Origin: Gigantopelta aegis
Lineage: Eukaryota; Mollusca; Gastropoda; Neomphalida; Peltospiridae
Reading direction: 5' to 3'
Length of the DNA stretch: 64,000 bases
Assembly: GCF_016097555.1 (NCBI RefSeq)
Contig: NC_054703.1
Span: 9,680,285 to 9,744,284, forward strand
Positions 33,545-45,420 of this stretch are shown here, piece after piece (the first letter of the stretch is position 1; every line of letters starts with the position of its first letter). The notes below the pieces were generated by a model. The model worked only from the letters and a program-made list of their open reading frames with translations, made no database searches and was not told where the DNA came from. Both the position numbers and the translations under genes were made by a program.

Positions 33545-34155
33545 TTCTTAATAAACTTTATTTCATTTCAACTTATTTAACTGCATGTATCCAATTACGT
33601 TTCAAGCACGCTGTCCTGGGCACACACCTCAGCTATCTAGACTGTCTGTTCAGGACAGTGGGTTAGTTGTTAGTTGTTAGTTGTTAGTTGATAGTGGTTG
33701 GTGAGAGAGAAGAATGTGTAGTGGTATTATGCCTTCTCATTGAAGCGTTAAAACTCGCTCTGGGTGGGAGACAGTACAGAGCTGCGAACCCTGTACCTAC
33801 CAGTCTTATACCTTCTCATTGAATCGTTAAAACTCGCTCTGGGTGGGAGACAGTACAGAGCTGCGAACCCTGTACCTACCAGTCTTATGCCTTCTCATTG
33901 AATCGTTAAAACTCGCTCTGGGTGGGAGACAGTACAGAGCTGCGAACCCTGTACCTACCAGTCTTATACCTTCTCATTGAATCGTTAAAACTCGCTCTGG
34001 GTGGGAGACAGTACAGAGCTGCGAACCCTGTACCTACCAGTCTTATGCCTTCTCATTGAATCGTTAAAACTCGCTCTGGGTGGGAGACAGTACAGAGCTG
34101 CGAACCCTGTACCTACCAGCCTTATTTTCGATGACTTAACCACGACGCCACCGAG
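33545..34155 (-). mobile_element. SINE family S3 with an internal 79-base expansion (5 copies)
   Basis: The plus strand begins with the complement of the S3 3' end (TTTATTTCATTTCAACTTAT) and finishes with the complement of its head (GACTTAACCACGACGCCACC). Between them CCTTCTCATTGAA recurs at 33732, 33811, 33890, 33969 and 34048, exactly 79 bases apart, nearly identical in all copies. The 133-codon frame starting here is not a gene. Confidence 0.9.
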
Positions 34156-34328
34156 GCCAATAGTCTTCCAAAGTTATTCAGTGGTTTTGGAGTTGTTATT
34201 GTGTGTTTGTATTGTTATTATTATTATGATCAAAATCATTATCATAATCGTCACCAAGATCATCATTGTTACTATTAAACGTAGATTTCAACACCATCTA
34301 GTTATTATTTTATTTTTTTTACTTTCAG

Positions 34329-35290
34329 ATTGTAACTTGAATACAGAATTTGATGACGATGGCGAATGTCACGCACCATTTAGAAGATGGAAACTACTCT
34401 GACGATGGAGATGAATTACAAAACAGCAAGACACCGCCATCTGGCGGATGGTTACATACGGAAACCGATGGTCCTGACCATTGGGGCATCATGCTCACTA
34501 TAGTTATAACAGGGATAATCGGCAATATTCTACTGTTCTCTATGATGCGAAACACGAAAGTGAGATTCTTATCGTACTCAGTTTATTTGAAGTTTCTGTC
34601 TGTTTCGGACAGTTTATTGCTGGTCACTCGGCTGATCCAGGAAACGGACAGGATTTTCACTGGACTCTCATCTACACCAGCAAACGATGCCTTCTGCAAG
34701 ATAGAGTCCAGCATTCACATCCTTGCTATGTTGCTATCCCCATGGTTAGTAGTGGGAGTCTCGCTCGATAGATTCGTGTGCGTCCGCTCTCTCATGACGC
34801 GGGGAAGATTCTGTACCCAGAAGAAAGCTATTCTCGTCTGCTGAACAATGCTTGGGATATCAGTTGTTCTCATCGTGCCCATTGTGTTTAAGGTAAAAGC
34901 TGTGAATGAACAGTGCGTTTCTTCAGATGAACTCTACTATTACCTGGCGGTCATTCGTCTTCTGATTGCCTCCTCACTGCCAGCAACGCCTTCCGGAACA
35001 CGTTTGCAAGGTCAAGGTCCCATTCAGCCAATCACCAGCATGACCATTCCACACGACCCCTGGTGATAATGTCCATTATGGCTTTTGTTACAACGGTGCC
35101 ATCCGCTGTGACAGAGTCTTCATATAATTTGCTTGGGGTTTTCGACAGAGATTTGAAAGCATACGAATTAAGTAAATCTATTTTGCCCCCGGTTCGCTTA
35201 ATTTACTTATCAAATTTTGGACTGAATTTTTACGTACTGGTGCTAAGTTCGAAAAACTATTGAAACATTATGAAAGAAACGCTGAGGTGC
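34329..35290 (+). pseudogene. GPCR pseudogene 2
   Basis: It follows an acceptor (TTTTTTTTACTTTCAG). From the ATG at 34350 the frame encodes an N-terminus, TM1 (VITGIIGNILLFSMM), TM2 (LKFLSVSDSLLL), TM3 (CKIESSIHILAMLLSPWLVV) with DRF, and RGRFCTQKKAILVC, then a TGA at 34842-34844. After it, TM4-TM5 (GISVVLIVPIVFK), TM6 (SIMAFVTTVPSAVTES) and TM7 (LIYLSNFGLNFYVLVLSS) follow in other frames, with part of TM5 and loop 3 deleted. It is close to the intact receptor in every motif and looks younger than pseudogene 1. Confidence 0.9.
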
Positions 35291-35368
35291 AACAGATCTA
35301 CGCAGTACAGAGAACAACACGTGAATTCCATCTCTTAGTAAGTGAATATGAATACTAATTAAAGACAG

Positions 35369-37184
35369 AACAGAACAGAACAGAACTTCATTACACCCAG
35401 GCCGTTAGGCAACGGCATATGGGGAAACATGAACAAACAAATAATATAATATGTGACAAGACAGGACAGGTTTTACAGGAGAACATTAAATAGCAAATAA
35501 TATAGTACATGTTTATATGAATAGTTAAATTATATAAATACATGTATACAGAAATACAATGAGTGGACAGAACAAGAATACGTATATACAATAAGTCAAT
35601 AATATTAGGTATAGTAAAATAATTGAAGTTCATTATATAATTGTTATACATGTACTAGTATATATCAATTTATTAAAATAGGAATATCTGTGCTATAATA
35701 ATAAAACATATTTAACTTGAGTGATGTGGTATATATTGATACAAATAGCTATGATATTTTAAATTTATCATTAAAGTCTTTAATTAATTTGCTGACTTTT
35801 CTTAGGACACCTATTTTATTACTAGTTATTAATTCTCTACAATTTAAGGTACTGGGGTTCACATAATAAAAAAAAATTTAGGAATGCTTTTCGAAGGCAC
35901 ACGTGAATAAATAAGATATTCATCACCAATATCGTTAGAATCACAAAGTGTGCATAACCTATTTTCTACTGGTGTATTATTCAATCGTCCTATTTCTATA
36001 GGGGGATAATGATTTGATGTTCTGAATTTAAGAATAATGATCCATAGTGTTTCAGGCATTATGGTGAGGCATTAAAAACAAAAATAGCCGATTTTTAAAA
36101 GTTATTTTCCTCTAGACGATGATGCAGTGTTATTGTTCCACGTTTGAAGGTACTGGTCAAGCTGCCTCAATTTGATATATTCAAGAAGTTTTGGTTTGGT
36201 TGAAAATCTTCGAGACTAAAAGAATCCTTCATATGTGTCCATGTGGGACAGGGCTATTCCACCCGAGGGTACATGATTTGTTGTCAGGGACTCGGCAAGC
36301 CTCGTCCCTGACATCATATTATGTACCCGAGGGTCCCACATGGATACATAATGGAGGATTATTTTTCTCCCATTTAGTAGATAAAAAACAAGCATTTTTT
36401 TATTTTTTTTTATCTTACAATAAAATAATCATAACCATTGAAAAGACCGTACCCAAAAATGGTTTATACTAAAAGTATAAACCGAAAATGATAGTATAAT
36501 TTCATTATGACAACAGGTTTCCTTGTTTTTATGAAATATAAAAAGCATTTCTTGCGTTATTTTGACGTTTACGTGACGTCGCCCAATGTTCAAACAACAG
36601 AAGTCACGTGGTCATGCAAGACCTATTTATTCCGCATGGGCTGACGTCATGGAATACGCCTGTCTTGCATGGCTAGAGATGGGATAAAACCATATATCAG
36701 TCATACCTAGGTTGTTAAATAAGTGTTTAATATGTTGAATCCAAGTGTAGTTGTGTCCAGTTACGGACGAGTCCTGTAACATGCAATAGAAAGGATAGTT
36801 TTGTTTGTTTCCTGATACAATTGTGGTCTAGAAATGTATCATTCTGTGTGGAATAATTAGATTAATCGGTCTACGCCCTAGTGCTCCGTATAACATAAAT
36901 ATCGGTGTACCTTTTATAACAGGAAGCAGGCGTCTCAGGAGGAAATTTATGTGTATGTTTTCAATAATGTCAGTGTTTTCATAACCCCATAATTCACAGC
37001 CATACAGAAGAATAGGTAATACCATTGCGTCAAACAATTTTAACTTACATTCTATTGATAGATTGTTATCTTTGGATTTAGATAAAACGAAATGCATTGC
37101 TTTTGTAGCTTGTTGGGATAACATGTTTCGTGTTGTCTTGAACTTGTTTTGCTTATTAAAAGTTAAACCGTAGTATTTATATTC
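35369..37184 (-). mobile_element. Non-LTR retrotransposon (LINE), 3' part, with a nested insertion
   Basis: The minus strand from the gap leftwards reads KYYGLTFNKQNKFKTTRN, then FDAMVLPILLYGCELWGYEN (RT thumb/connection region) and YGALGRRPINLIIPHR. After an interruption (about 36200-36820) it resumes with QYLQTWNNNTASSS and a zf-RVT-type knuckle (RLCTLCDSNDIGDEYLIY) ending near 35859. A 3' UTR follows, ending in CAGAACAGAACAGAACAG at about 35369. The upstream part lies in or beyond the assembly gap. Confidence 0.85.
36223..36360. repeat. Palindrome inside the LINE interruption
   Basis: AATCCTTCATATGTGTCCAT pairs with ATGGATACATAATGGAGGAT, and the arms continue inward through CCGAGGGTACATGAT and GTCAGGGAC to a short centre near 36290. 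Arms are about 60 bases. Confidence 0.85.
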
Positions 37185-37384
37185 NNNNNNNNNNNNNNNN
37201 NNNNNNNNNNNNNNNNNNNNNNNNNNNNNNNNNNNNNNNNNNNNNNNNNNNNNNNNNNNNNNNNNNNNNNNNNNNNNNNNNNNNNNNNNNNNNNNNNNNN
37301 NNNNNNNNNNNNNNNNNNNNNNNNNNNNNNNNNNNNNNNNNNNNNNNNNNNNNNNNNNNNNNNNNNNNNNNNNNNNNNNNNNNN
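37185..37384. other. Assembly gap (200 N)
   Basis: Exactly 200 unknown bases, probably a placeholder of set length. It separates a LINE from a SINE fragment. Confidence 1.
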
Positions 37385-37770
37385 ACAGACAGGATAACAC
37401 TAACCTAGGCCTTTGACATACCAGTCGTGGTGCACTGACTGGTGCGAAAAAGAGTCCAATGGACATTCTAAACAAGAACATTTAATTAATACAAGTTACA
37501 GTTTGTTTCGTTTAACGACACCACTAGAGCACATATTTATTAACCATCGGATATTGGATGCCAAACATTTGACAAATTCTGACATATAATTTTAGACAGA
37601 AAACCCGTTACATTTTTCCATTAGTAGCAAGTGCTCTTTTACATGAACCGTCCCACAGACAGGATAGCACATACCGCGGTCTTTGACATACCAGTCGAGG
37701 TGGAATGGGTAAAACGATCAACTGCCCAATGAGTCAATCTACCGACCGTGCATTGTACTACATCCTGTCC
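37385..37770 (-). mobile_element. SINE fragments (S2): body piece, then a near-complete copy with tail T2
   Basis: 37385-37466 has the body complement (CAGGATAACACTAACC, CATACCAGTCGTGGTGCACT). 37498-37770 begins with the T2 complement (GTTTAACGACACCACTAGAG, CATCGGATATTGGATGCC) and ends in the head complement (CTACCGACCGTGCATTG). Confidence 0.8.
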
Positions 37771-37964
37771 ATGTAGTTATTATGCAATAGTAGTGTCCAA
37801 AACGGCTTCCTCTTACTTAGAAGCGCTTTACAATGATTGACAACTAAGGGTAGTTACTGTTTGTCGAGCAAAACAATACAACAACAACAAAATCCACATG
37901 TGCGTAACACAACTGCACTGAAAACGCATGACTGATGTGGTTGTTCCTAAGTCTCATGTCTTTT

Positions 37965-38130
37965 CAAGTCTTTTATTTTTGTACTTTTATTCAAGGTTCA
38001 AATACGCTGTCCAGGGCACACACGATATATCTCTATGCTGTCTTCCCAGGGTTAATGGTTGTGGTTAGTAACACATATGCACACGCACACACGCACGCAC
38101 GCACGCACACACACAAAACCGACACACACA
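37965..38130 (-). mobile_element. SINE S3 3' fragment followed by (CA)n
   Basis: TTATTCAAGGTTCAAATACG then CTGTCCAGGGCACACACGAT matches the complement of the S3 3' half; a CA/CG-rich microsatellite follows at 38076-38115. Confidence 0.7.
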
Positions 38131-38445
38131 ACACCACTCCCCAACAAATACCCCAAAAGAAAAACACTTGTCAAAATTAAAGAACTTCTCCCCAGTACTA
38201 CAAAATAGATCAGCCATTGAATCTATCCAGCGGTGCTCGCTAGATTGCCGCGTCTGAGACTTGGCTATATATTCGTATGATCGAGTAAATGTCTATTTTA
38301 CGTTTTATATCCGACCGGAATCCACTCGATATCTAAATCAGAATCGATACGAGCGTTTTACGCAATATAACGTTTTGTTCGTATCGGTAATATCCGAAAT
38401 TATTAAAGCGACTGATATGGAGTGATTGCCTTTGAAAAAAAAACC

Positions 38446-38700
38446 GATAGGCCTCGGTGGTGTTGTGGTTAATCCAACGAACATAAGGCTGGTAGGTACT
38501 GTGTTCGCAGCTCGGCACCGACTCCCACCCAGAGCGAGTTTTAACGACTCAATGGGTGTAAGACCACTACACCCTCGTTTCTCTCACTAACCACTAACAA
38601 CTAACACACTGTCCTGTACAGGCAGCCCAGATAGCTGATCTGTGAGTCCAGGACAGCGTGCGTGAACCTTAATTGGATATAAGCACGAAAATAAGATGAA
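38446..38700 (+). mobile_element. SINE family S3, full length
   Basis: GGCCTCGGTGGTGTTGTGGT, GGTAGGTACTGTGTTCGCAG, CCACCCAGAGCGAGTTTTAA and CCTTAATTGGATATAAGCAC in order. Confidence 0.9.
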
Positions 38701-39135
38701 ATGAAACGAAAACAAACTCGGAAGAAAATGGCTTCTGTAATTAAATGCGGATGTACTGATTATTATTATTGGTTCTTAAATGTTTGTCGCATACATGTAG
38801 GTATAAAACGAATAATAGTATGTACTGAACAAGAGAACTACACCACACATACAAAACTAAATATAAAAAATAATAAAAAAGTAGAAAAAAGTGACTGTTA
38901 ATTTAGTTATCTTTAATATATTTAAAGTAATTCAAATTGAATTAATTTAGTCTCTCTGTCTGTGTAAATTGTCTGTCTTTTGCGAATAGTTTAGGTTTAT
39001 TTTGACAGCCTATTCACCGAGTTCATTTTATTGTGAAATAATACATGTATTAAAATCGTTTTGTTCTTTTTTCTTGTTTAGTATATTATTAAATAGTGAC
39101 TTGTCGAACATATGACCACAAAGGATATGCGCAAG

Positions 39136-39540
39136 TGTATGTAACATATTGTATGTGGTTACTAATATGTAGGATATATGTTATTGTATGTGACACATTG
39201 TATGTGGTTACCAGTATGTAGGATATATGTTATTGTATGTGACACATTGTATGTGGTTACTAATATGTAGGATATATGTTATTGTATGTAACATATTGTA
39301 TGTGGTTACTAATATGTAGGATATATGTTATTGTATGTAACATATTGTATGTGGTTACTATTATATAGGATATATGTTATTGTATGTAACATATTGTATG
39401 TGGTTACTAATATGTAGGATATATGTTATTGTATGTGACACATTGTATGTGGTTACTAATATGTAGGATATATGTTATTGTATGTAACATATTGTATGTG
39501 GTTACTAATATGTAGGATATATGTTATTGTATGTAACAAG
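39136..39540. repeat. 49-base tandem array, about 8 copies
   Basis: ATTGTATGTGGTTACTAATA then TGTAGGATATATGTTATTG repeats every 49 bases with few differences. Confidence 0.95.
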
Positions 39541-39565
39541 TAAAAAGACATGAACAGACCCCAGC

Positions 39566-39968
39566 AATATCGCATTAAATGTATATTCTGTTAAATTTAG
39601 GAATCGCTATATCTGTTGTCCTTGGTAACTGCTGTATAACATAACAGATTTTAATAATCAGGCATATTTAAACTGCGGTTTATATCAAGGTATGGTTTTA
39701 CACATTTGTAGCCAGAAAAATAAAACACTGCCTAAGAACAACTTACCCTTAACATGCCACCAAACAGTGTGTTGCGTTTCTTTTTGGCGGTGTCTATACT
39801 AAAATTAAATCGAACAATGAAAAGATATTTTAAAAATTAGCAATATCGCATTAAAGGTATATTCTGTTAAATTTGGGAATCGCTACATATGTTGTGCTTG
39901 ATAATCGTTGTATAACATAGGTTATACTTATCAGGAATATTTAAACTGCGGCTGGTATCGAGGTATGG
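39566..39968. repeat. Diverged direct repeat, about 130 bases, 272 bases apart
   Basis: AGCAATATCGCATTAAATGT (39566) recurs as AGCAATATCGCATTAAAGGT (39838), and GGAATCGCTA, GTTGTATAACATA and ATATTTAAACTGCGG follow in both. Not coding. Confidence 0.75.
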
Positions 39969-40789
39969 ACAGAGTGCACTCGTAATAAACACAACAGGGG
40001 TAATGACGGTTTTCGATATATTGTGCGCTCCCACAAGCCACCACCCCTATCGTCTTCCCAACCACAGCGCTGACTTATAATAAAAAACAACATGTTAATT
40101 TAGAATTTTTTAATATTACAAGAGATTAGATTGGTCTTATTAAAGGTTGCTTGCGTGCTGTACCCTTTATGTAATAACAATGCATGTGATGTACGATTAT
40201 ATCTGTCATTTGTGACTGCCTCATACGATTGTATAAGACCACGATAATCCAAACAAATGATTATTAAAGACCTGCATGAACACTTATTACATACGTATTT
40301 ATAGCAGTGCGAATATGATAGATAATTACTTGGAAGAAAGACACACATACATACACAACAGCAAACAAAACGAACTAAAAAAGGAAGGGGGGAAATATGA
40401 TTAAAAATGTTATTAAATCTTTGGAGACTGTCGTTGAAGTAATTAATTAGTGCACTGCAAAACATGAAATAATAAAAGCAAGAAATGTTATATAAAGTTT
40501 TAATTTCCTGGATTAAGTAATCGGAAAATTAAACGTAACGAGGCTCAAGAACATTATTGTGTCAGCGCCTAGTTACTGGTGTCACGTGATCTACTTTTGT
40601 AGCAAAATACGGCGCTCGATCGCTCGCCAGACTGGTTTCTACGCTTCTCGTCAAATCACGTGACCACGTCGGGTGTGAGTCTAAGCGTCGCTTACTGTCG
40701 TTGAACGTAAAATGTGTAGGAATATATTATACATCATTGTTGCGTTCACTACTACGTATATTAACTAAGAACACGACAGTTAGTTTCAA
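39969..40789. other. Intergenic stretch, nothing supported
   Basis: A 121-codon minus-strand frame at 40100-40465 contains a hydrophobic cysteine-rich stretch but no domain, and has no good start context. Left uncalled. Confidence 0.5.
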
Positions 40790-40794
40790 GCAGC

Positions 40795-41035
40795 CTCGGT
40801 GGTGTCGTGGTTAAACCATCGGACGTAAATCTGGTAATCGCAGCCTGGTACCGTCCCACATGGAGCGAGTTCTACCGACTCAGTTGGTAGTTGTAAGCCC
40901 ACTACACCCTTATCTCTTTCACTAGCCACTAACCCAACTGTTCTGGACAGAGAGCCCAGATAGCTGAGGTGTGTGCCCAGGACATCGTGGTTGAACCTTA
41001 ATTGGCTATAAGCTCGAAAGTAAGTTGAAATGAAT
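40795..41035 (+). mobile_element. SINE family S3
   Basis: GCCTCGGTGGTGTCGTGGTT at the head, GAGCGAGTTCTACCGACTCA in the body, CCTTAATTGGCTATAAGCTC at the 3' end. Confidence 0.9.
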
Positions 41036-41136
41036 GAATTGATATGAAATGTCAACCGTTCAGTCCACCCCTGTGATTGGGAGGGTTTTGATTTATATAA
41101 TGTTCAGGACGGATACTCTTTCTGGATACATTTCTA

Positions 41137-41373
41137 GTTCCAGCCAGCGCGCCACGACTGGCATATCAAAGGCCGTGGTATGTGGTATCCTGTATATGGG
41201 ATAGTACATATAAAATAATTCCTTGCTGCTAATCGAAAAGGGTAGCCCATGAAGTGGCGACAGCGGGTTTACTCTCAATATGTGTGTGATCCTTAACCAT
41301 ATGTCCGACGCCATATAACTGTAAATAAAATGTGTTGAGTGCGTCGTTAAATAAAACATTTCCTTCGTTGTGG
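41137..41373 (+). mobile_element. SINE (S2 body, tail T1), 5'-truncated
   Basis: TTCCAGCCAGCGCGCCACGA, GCATATCAAAGGCCGTGG and the complete T1 tail ending AAACATTTCCTTCGTTG. Confidence 0.9.
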
Positions 41374-41516
41374 ATATATCTAAATACACGAAGCGTTTAA
41401 TTACTTTAACACGCTTACTTCTTCGCATTTAGTAATCAACTGTTTTATTAGTTTTATTAGTATGACTCGTGTACAAAACAGGACAGGCGAGAGTAGATTA
41501 TAACACTTAAAGGGAC

Positions 41517-41882
41517 ATGCCCTAGTTTATAAACACTAAGGCATGTTTTATACTATTAGAGCCGTTTTTGATAACTAAAATCATACTTCATAGATTGTGT
41601 TGTTAAGATTATTCATTTCCGTACATTCGACGTGTTTTTGGTCATCCTGATGTCTTTAATATCACAAAATGCATTTCCATATGTCTAAAAACTCACGTGA
41701 GTCTGAGAAGTAACGGTTATGGATTCGAGTTTTAGTCTATTTTCAGAGGGTATTTCACCATTTCAAAGTCACTGACTAATGTTTCACTCAGTTGTAACTT
41801 TATCAAAATGTGTTACAGGTTTCTAGATTAACTAAACTTAGTGTGCATGTCCATGGGCTGAAACTAGGGTCTGTCCCTTTAA
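41517..41882. mobile_element. MITE family M1, complete copy
   Basis: TTAAAGGGACATGCCCTAGT at the left and ACTAGGGTCTGTCCCTTTAA at the right form terminal inverted repeats of about 25 bases, 366 bases apart. TTAA ends may include the target site. No coding capacity. Confidence 0.85.
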
Positions 41883-41937
41883 ATTGAGTTTTAACAGATC
41901 ATACTAACTGTCAAATATAACGTGTGTCCGGCTATTT

Positions 41938-42070
41938 AAAACAACAACAATAGCAACAATAACAACAATAACAACAATAACAGTAGCAACAACAGTGAAC
42001 AACAATAACATCAACAAACAACAACAACAGATCAATAAAGAAAATAAATTATAAATAAATAAATAAATAA
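41938..42070. repeat. (AAC)n and (AAAT)n microsatellites
   Basis: AACAACAATAG-type repeats to about 42030, then AAAT repeats. Confidence 0.9.
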
Positions 42071-42206
42071 ATACATAAATAAACATAACACGACTCATAT
42101 ACAGTATGGTTCTATCCACCCACACCCCCATCCCCCATATGCGTTTTCCCCAATATAAAATTATTGCTATGCCAAGATGTTCGGTAGATGATTTTAAAAA
42201 AGTGTA

Positions 42207-42401
42207 TTTTATTCAACGACACCACTAGAGTACAGTGCATTATATCCCACAGACATGATAGCACATACCACAGATTTTGATATACCAATCGTAGTGCACT
42301 GGCTGAAACGAGAACTAGCTCAATGGGCCCACCGACGGGGATCGATCCTAGACCGACCGCGCATCAGGCGTGAGCTATACCACTGGACTACGTCCCGCCC
42401 C
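42207..42401 (-). mobile_element. SINE S2, internally deleted
   Basis: The T2 end complement (ATTCAACGACACCACTAGAG) is joined directly to the body complement (TATCCCACAGACATGATAGC) and the full head (CGACGGGGATCGATCCTAGA, TACGTCCCGCCCC). About 110 bases between tail and body are missing. Confidence 0.85.
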
Positions 42402-42440
42402 AAGATGATTCAAATGCTGCTCTATCAATTTAAGGTCGAT

Positions 42441-42955
42441 TTCCCACTAAATAATGTGTGTAATATTGTTTATCAGATAGCGACAGAGACATACATCAGC
42501 AGTGATCGTATTCAGACTTGTCGTATTTCCCACTAAATACTGTGTGTAATATTGTTTATCAGATAGCGACAGTGACATACATCAGCAGTGATCGCATTCA
42601 GATTTGTCGTATTTCCCACTAAATACTGTGTGTAATATTGTTTATCAGATAGCGACAGAGACATACATCAGCAGTGATCGCATTCAGGCTTGTTGTCTTT
42701 CCCACTAAATACTGTGTGAAATATTGTGTATCAGATAGCGACAGAGACATACATCAGCAGTGATCGTATTCAGGCGTGTTGTCTTTCCCACTAAATACTG
42801 TGTGTAATATTGTTTATCAGATAGCGACAGAGACATACATCAGCAGTGATCGCATTCAGGCTTGTCGTACTCCCCACTAAATACTGTGTGTAATATTGTT
42901 TATCAGATGGCGACAGTGACTTACATCAGCAGTGATCGCATTCAGGCGTGTCGTT
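42441..42955. repeat. 86-base tandem array, 6 copies
   Basis: TTCCCACTAAATA recurs at 42441, 42527, 42613 and on at the same spacing; the unit includes TATCAGATAGCGACAGAGAC and CATCAGCAGTGATCGCATTC. Confidence 0.95.
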
Positions 42956-43290
42956 CTTTCCGCTCCAGCCAGTGCACCAAGCTGGTACATCATAGGTCAT
43001 GGCATGTGCTATCCTGTCTATGAGATGGTGCATATAAAGGTTTGATATATATACATATATAATATTGCGAAGGACTAAATAATCTGATTATATCTTAAAT
43101 GGCTCCCCCTAAACTAAGTTAATCACGAGGGCGGTCTGGGATTGATCGCCGTCAGTTTGCCAATTAGTATATTTCTTATTCTAGCCAGTGCACCACCTGG
43201 TATACCAAAGGCCGTGGTATGTGCTATCCTGTTGGGAATGAGGCATATAAAAAAATCTCCTGCTACTAATGGTGCTGTGGTGGCAACATT
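42956..43290 (+). mobile_element. Two SINE S2 body fragments
   Basis: 42960-43045 (CTCCAGCCAGTGCACCAAGC, GAGATGGTGCATATAAAGG) and 43130-43290 (GCGGTCTGGGATTGATCGCC, AAAGGCCGTGGTATGTGCTA). Both lack a tail; the second ends near a 20-base T run at 43293-43312. Confidence 0.8.
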
Positions 43291-43597
43291 CACTTTTTTT
43301 TTTTTTTTTTTTGAGAGTTGCGAAGACAGCACATATTCATTATCTCTCGAAACGTTTAGTGTTAGTTCTACAAGCATCTGAGATTTTGTTTTCAATTCTC
43401 GATTTTCATTGTGTGTTGATGAGTAGGTGCAGTATTTGTTTGCCGTAGCTTCAAAAACTGTTTTCTTGGCCTGACCATAATGTTTATTTTTGTATTTTTC
43501 ACATTTCATATTTAATATACTCCATTGTGTCTTTCATAAATGCGACTCTTGCATAGTTGTCTGCACGATGCTTATTAATAATTGTGGATTTTTAATT

Positions 43598-43798
43598 ACA
43601 TTTTTTTTCCATTAGTAGCAAGGGGTATTTCATATGTATGATCCCACATACGTGATGGCACATACCACGGTCTTTGCTATGCCAGTCGTTGTGTACTGGC
43701 TGGAACGAGAAATAGCCCAGTGGACCCACCGACGGGGATCGATCCGAAACCGACCACACATCAGACGAACGCTTTACCACTTGGCTACGTCCCGCCCC
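43598..43798 (-). mobile_element. SINE S2, head and body
   Basis: CCATTAGTAGCAAGGGG, CATACCACGGTCTTTGCTAT, then the intact head complement ending TACGTCCCGCCCC. Confidence 0.85.
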
Positions 43799-43925
43799 TA
43801 ATTAAAAATCAGGCGAGTGTTTTACGAAACGTTCTTAGCGCTAAGATCACTTTAAGAGCATAATGCAGTTATATAATTAAGATGACCATAGCACTAATAT
43901 CGCTTCGTAAAACGGACCCAGGAAC

Positions 43926-44049
43926 TTAAAGGGGCACACCCTAGTTTCAACCCATGGAAATGCACACTACGTTTACTTAGTCTACAAGCCTGTAACACAT
44001 CTGGATAAAGTTACAATTGAGTGAAATTTGATATGGCGAAATACCCTCT
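43926..44049. mobile_element. Half of an M1 MITE
   Basis: TTAAAGGGGCACACCCTAGT and the adjoining M1 interior (CTACAAGCCTGTAACACATC). The other end is replaced by the 47-base array. Confidence 0.75.
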
Positions 44050-44337
44050 AGGCTGTTCTAGTGCAGCATTGGGAAAACAATAATAAATGAGCACGCAGGC
44101 TGTTCTAGTGCAGCATTGAGAAAACAATAATAAATGAGCACGCAGGCTGTTCTAGTGCAGCATTGGGAAAACAATAATAAATGTGTACGCAGGCTGTTTT
44201 AGTGCAGTATTGGGAAAACAATAATAAATGAGCACGCAGGCTGTTCTAGTGCAGTATTGGGAAAACAATAATAAATGAGCACGCAGGCTGTTCTAGTGCA
44301 GTATTGGGAAAACAATAATAAATAAGTACGCAGGTTG
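44050..44337. repeat. 47-base tandem array, 6 copies
   Basis: AGGCTGTTCTAGTGCAGCAT then TGGGAAAACAATAATAAATG repeats every 47 bases. It starts inside the M1 half-copy. It is unrelated in sequence to the 47-base array at 19-20.6 kb. Confidence 0.95.
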
Positions 44338-45224
44338 TTCTAGTCCATTACTGGGGAAGAAAACACCAAAACAAGACAACTATTTTATTAATGTCTATTT
44401 GATGTCTGTACCTCAACAGTAAATGAAACAGCATGACTTGACTATTTAAATAATAAACGAACCATCGACAACAACAGTGCTTTGACAATGTAGGCTATGA
44501 AAAAAATGAACGATGAAATTAATCGATCACGGAATTCAAAATTGACATACTTTCTGGTGCAACATTGTTAATATCCCTCAGTGACCGCACTGTGATTCTG
44601 AAAACAAAAAATCAGTTACGAATTGTGTTGTCTGTTTTAGTGAATAGGGATCACCTTGTTGTCCTTCAGATTTTGCACCCTAAATGCGTTACCAGTAAAG
44701 TTAAATGTTCGACACTAAAACATACCATTGGTGTAGGCAAACTGGGCAACAGAAAGCGGATATTATCACTTAAATTGTAGACAGTCTTTAACACAGGACA
44801 TAACGATCACATTGTAGATCTGGCAGTTTACTGATAATCCAAACATCATATTGCCATTGCACATACAACGCCAACAATCAAGGCTGCCCATAACACTGGA
44901 ACTAGTCCCTATGCAGATTCTGTATTTTTGTTTACATATTATTATATGGATGTTGATATATATACTGATGGAAATAAATAAATAAGGGAACACATCGAAT
45001 TGTAGACCACATGTAATTCACTACTAGCATAGTAATGGCTGTATTTCATACCAAGTTGTAATGTGGGATTGAATGTCTGTAGTGTTGAATGAGCTGCCTA
45101 TATGTTCTCAGTCAACGTTTGACAATATCAATTGGTTTTTGATGCATTATATCTTGTTGCTATCTGTGTGATCCTTTATTTCTTTCCACAAGTATATTAT
45201 TCAACGTACAAATGTTTTATAACG
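44338..45224. other. Intergenic stretch, nothing supported
   Basis: Short frames only, without domains. Confidence 0.5.
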
Positions 45225-45245
45225 AGAGAGAGAGAGAGAGAGAGC

Positions 45246-45331
<86 letters not shown>

Positions 45332-45345
45332 GAGAGACAGAGAGA
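45225..45345. repeat. (GA)n microsatellite
   Basis: About 120 bases of GA repeats with a GACA patch; the Leu/Ser-rich minus-strand frames over it are artefacts. Confidence 0.95.
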
Positions 45346-45420
45346 GAGGTAGTAAGAGATATAGAAGAAGAAAGACGAAGGTATGACACACACAGGCACG
45401 CACGCATGCATATATATATT

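Noticed and set aside
34001-34402. 133-codon plus-strand frame before GPCR pseudogene 2
   Set aside because: It runs through the 79-base SINE expansion and an ATT-rich intron-like stretch; no protein family fits.
40100-40465. 121-codon minus-strand frame with a hydrophobic stretch
   Set aside because: No domain, no start context, AT-rich composition and no supporting splice signals.
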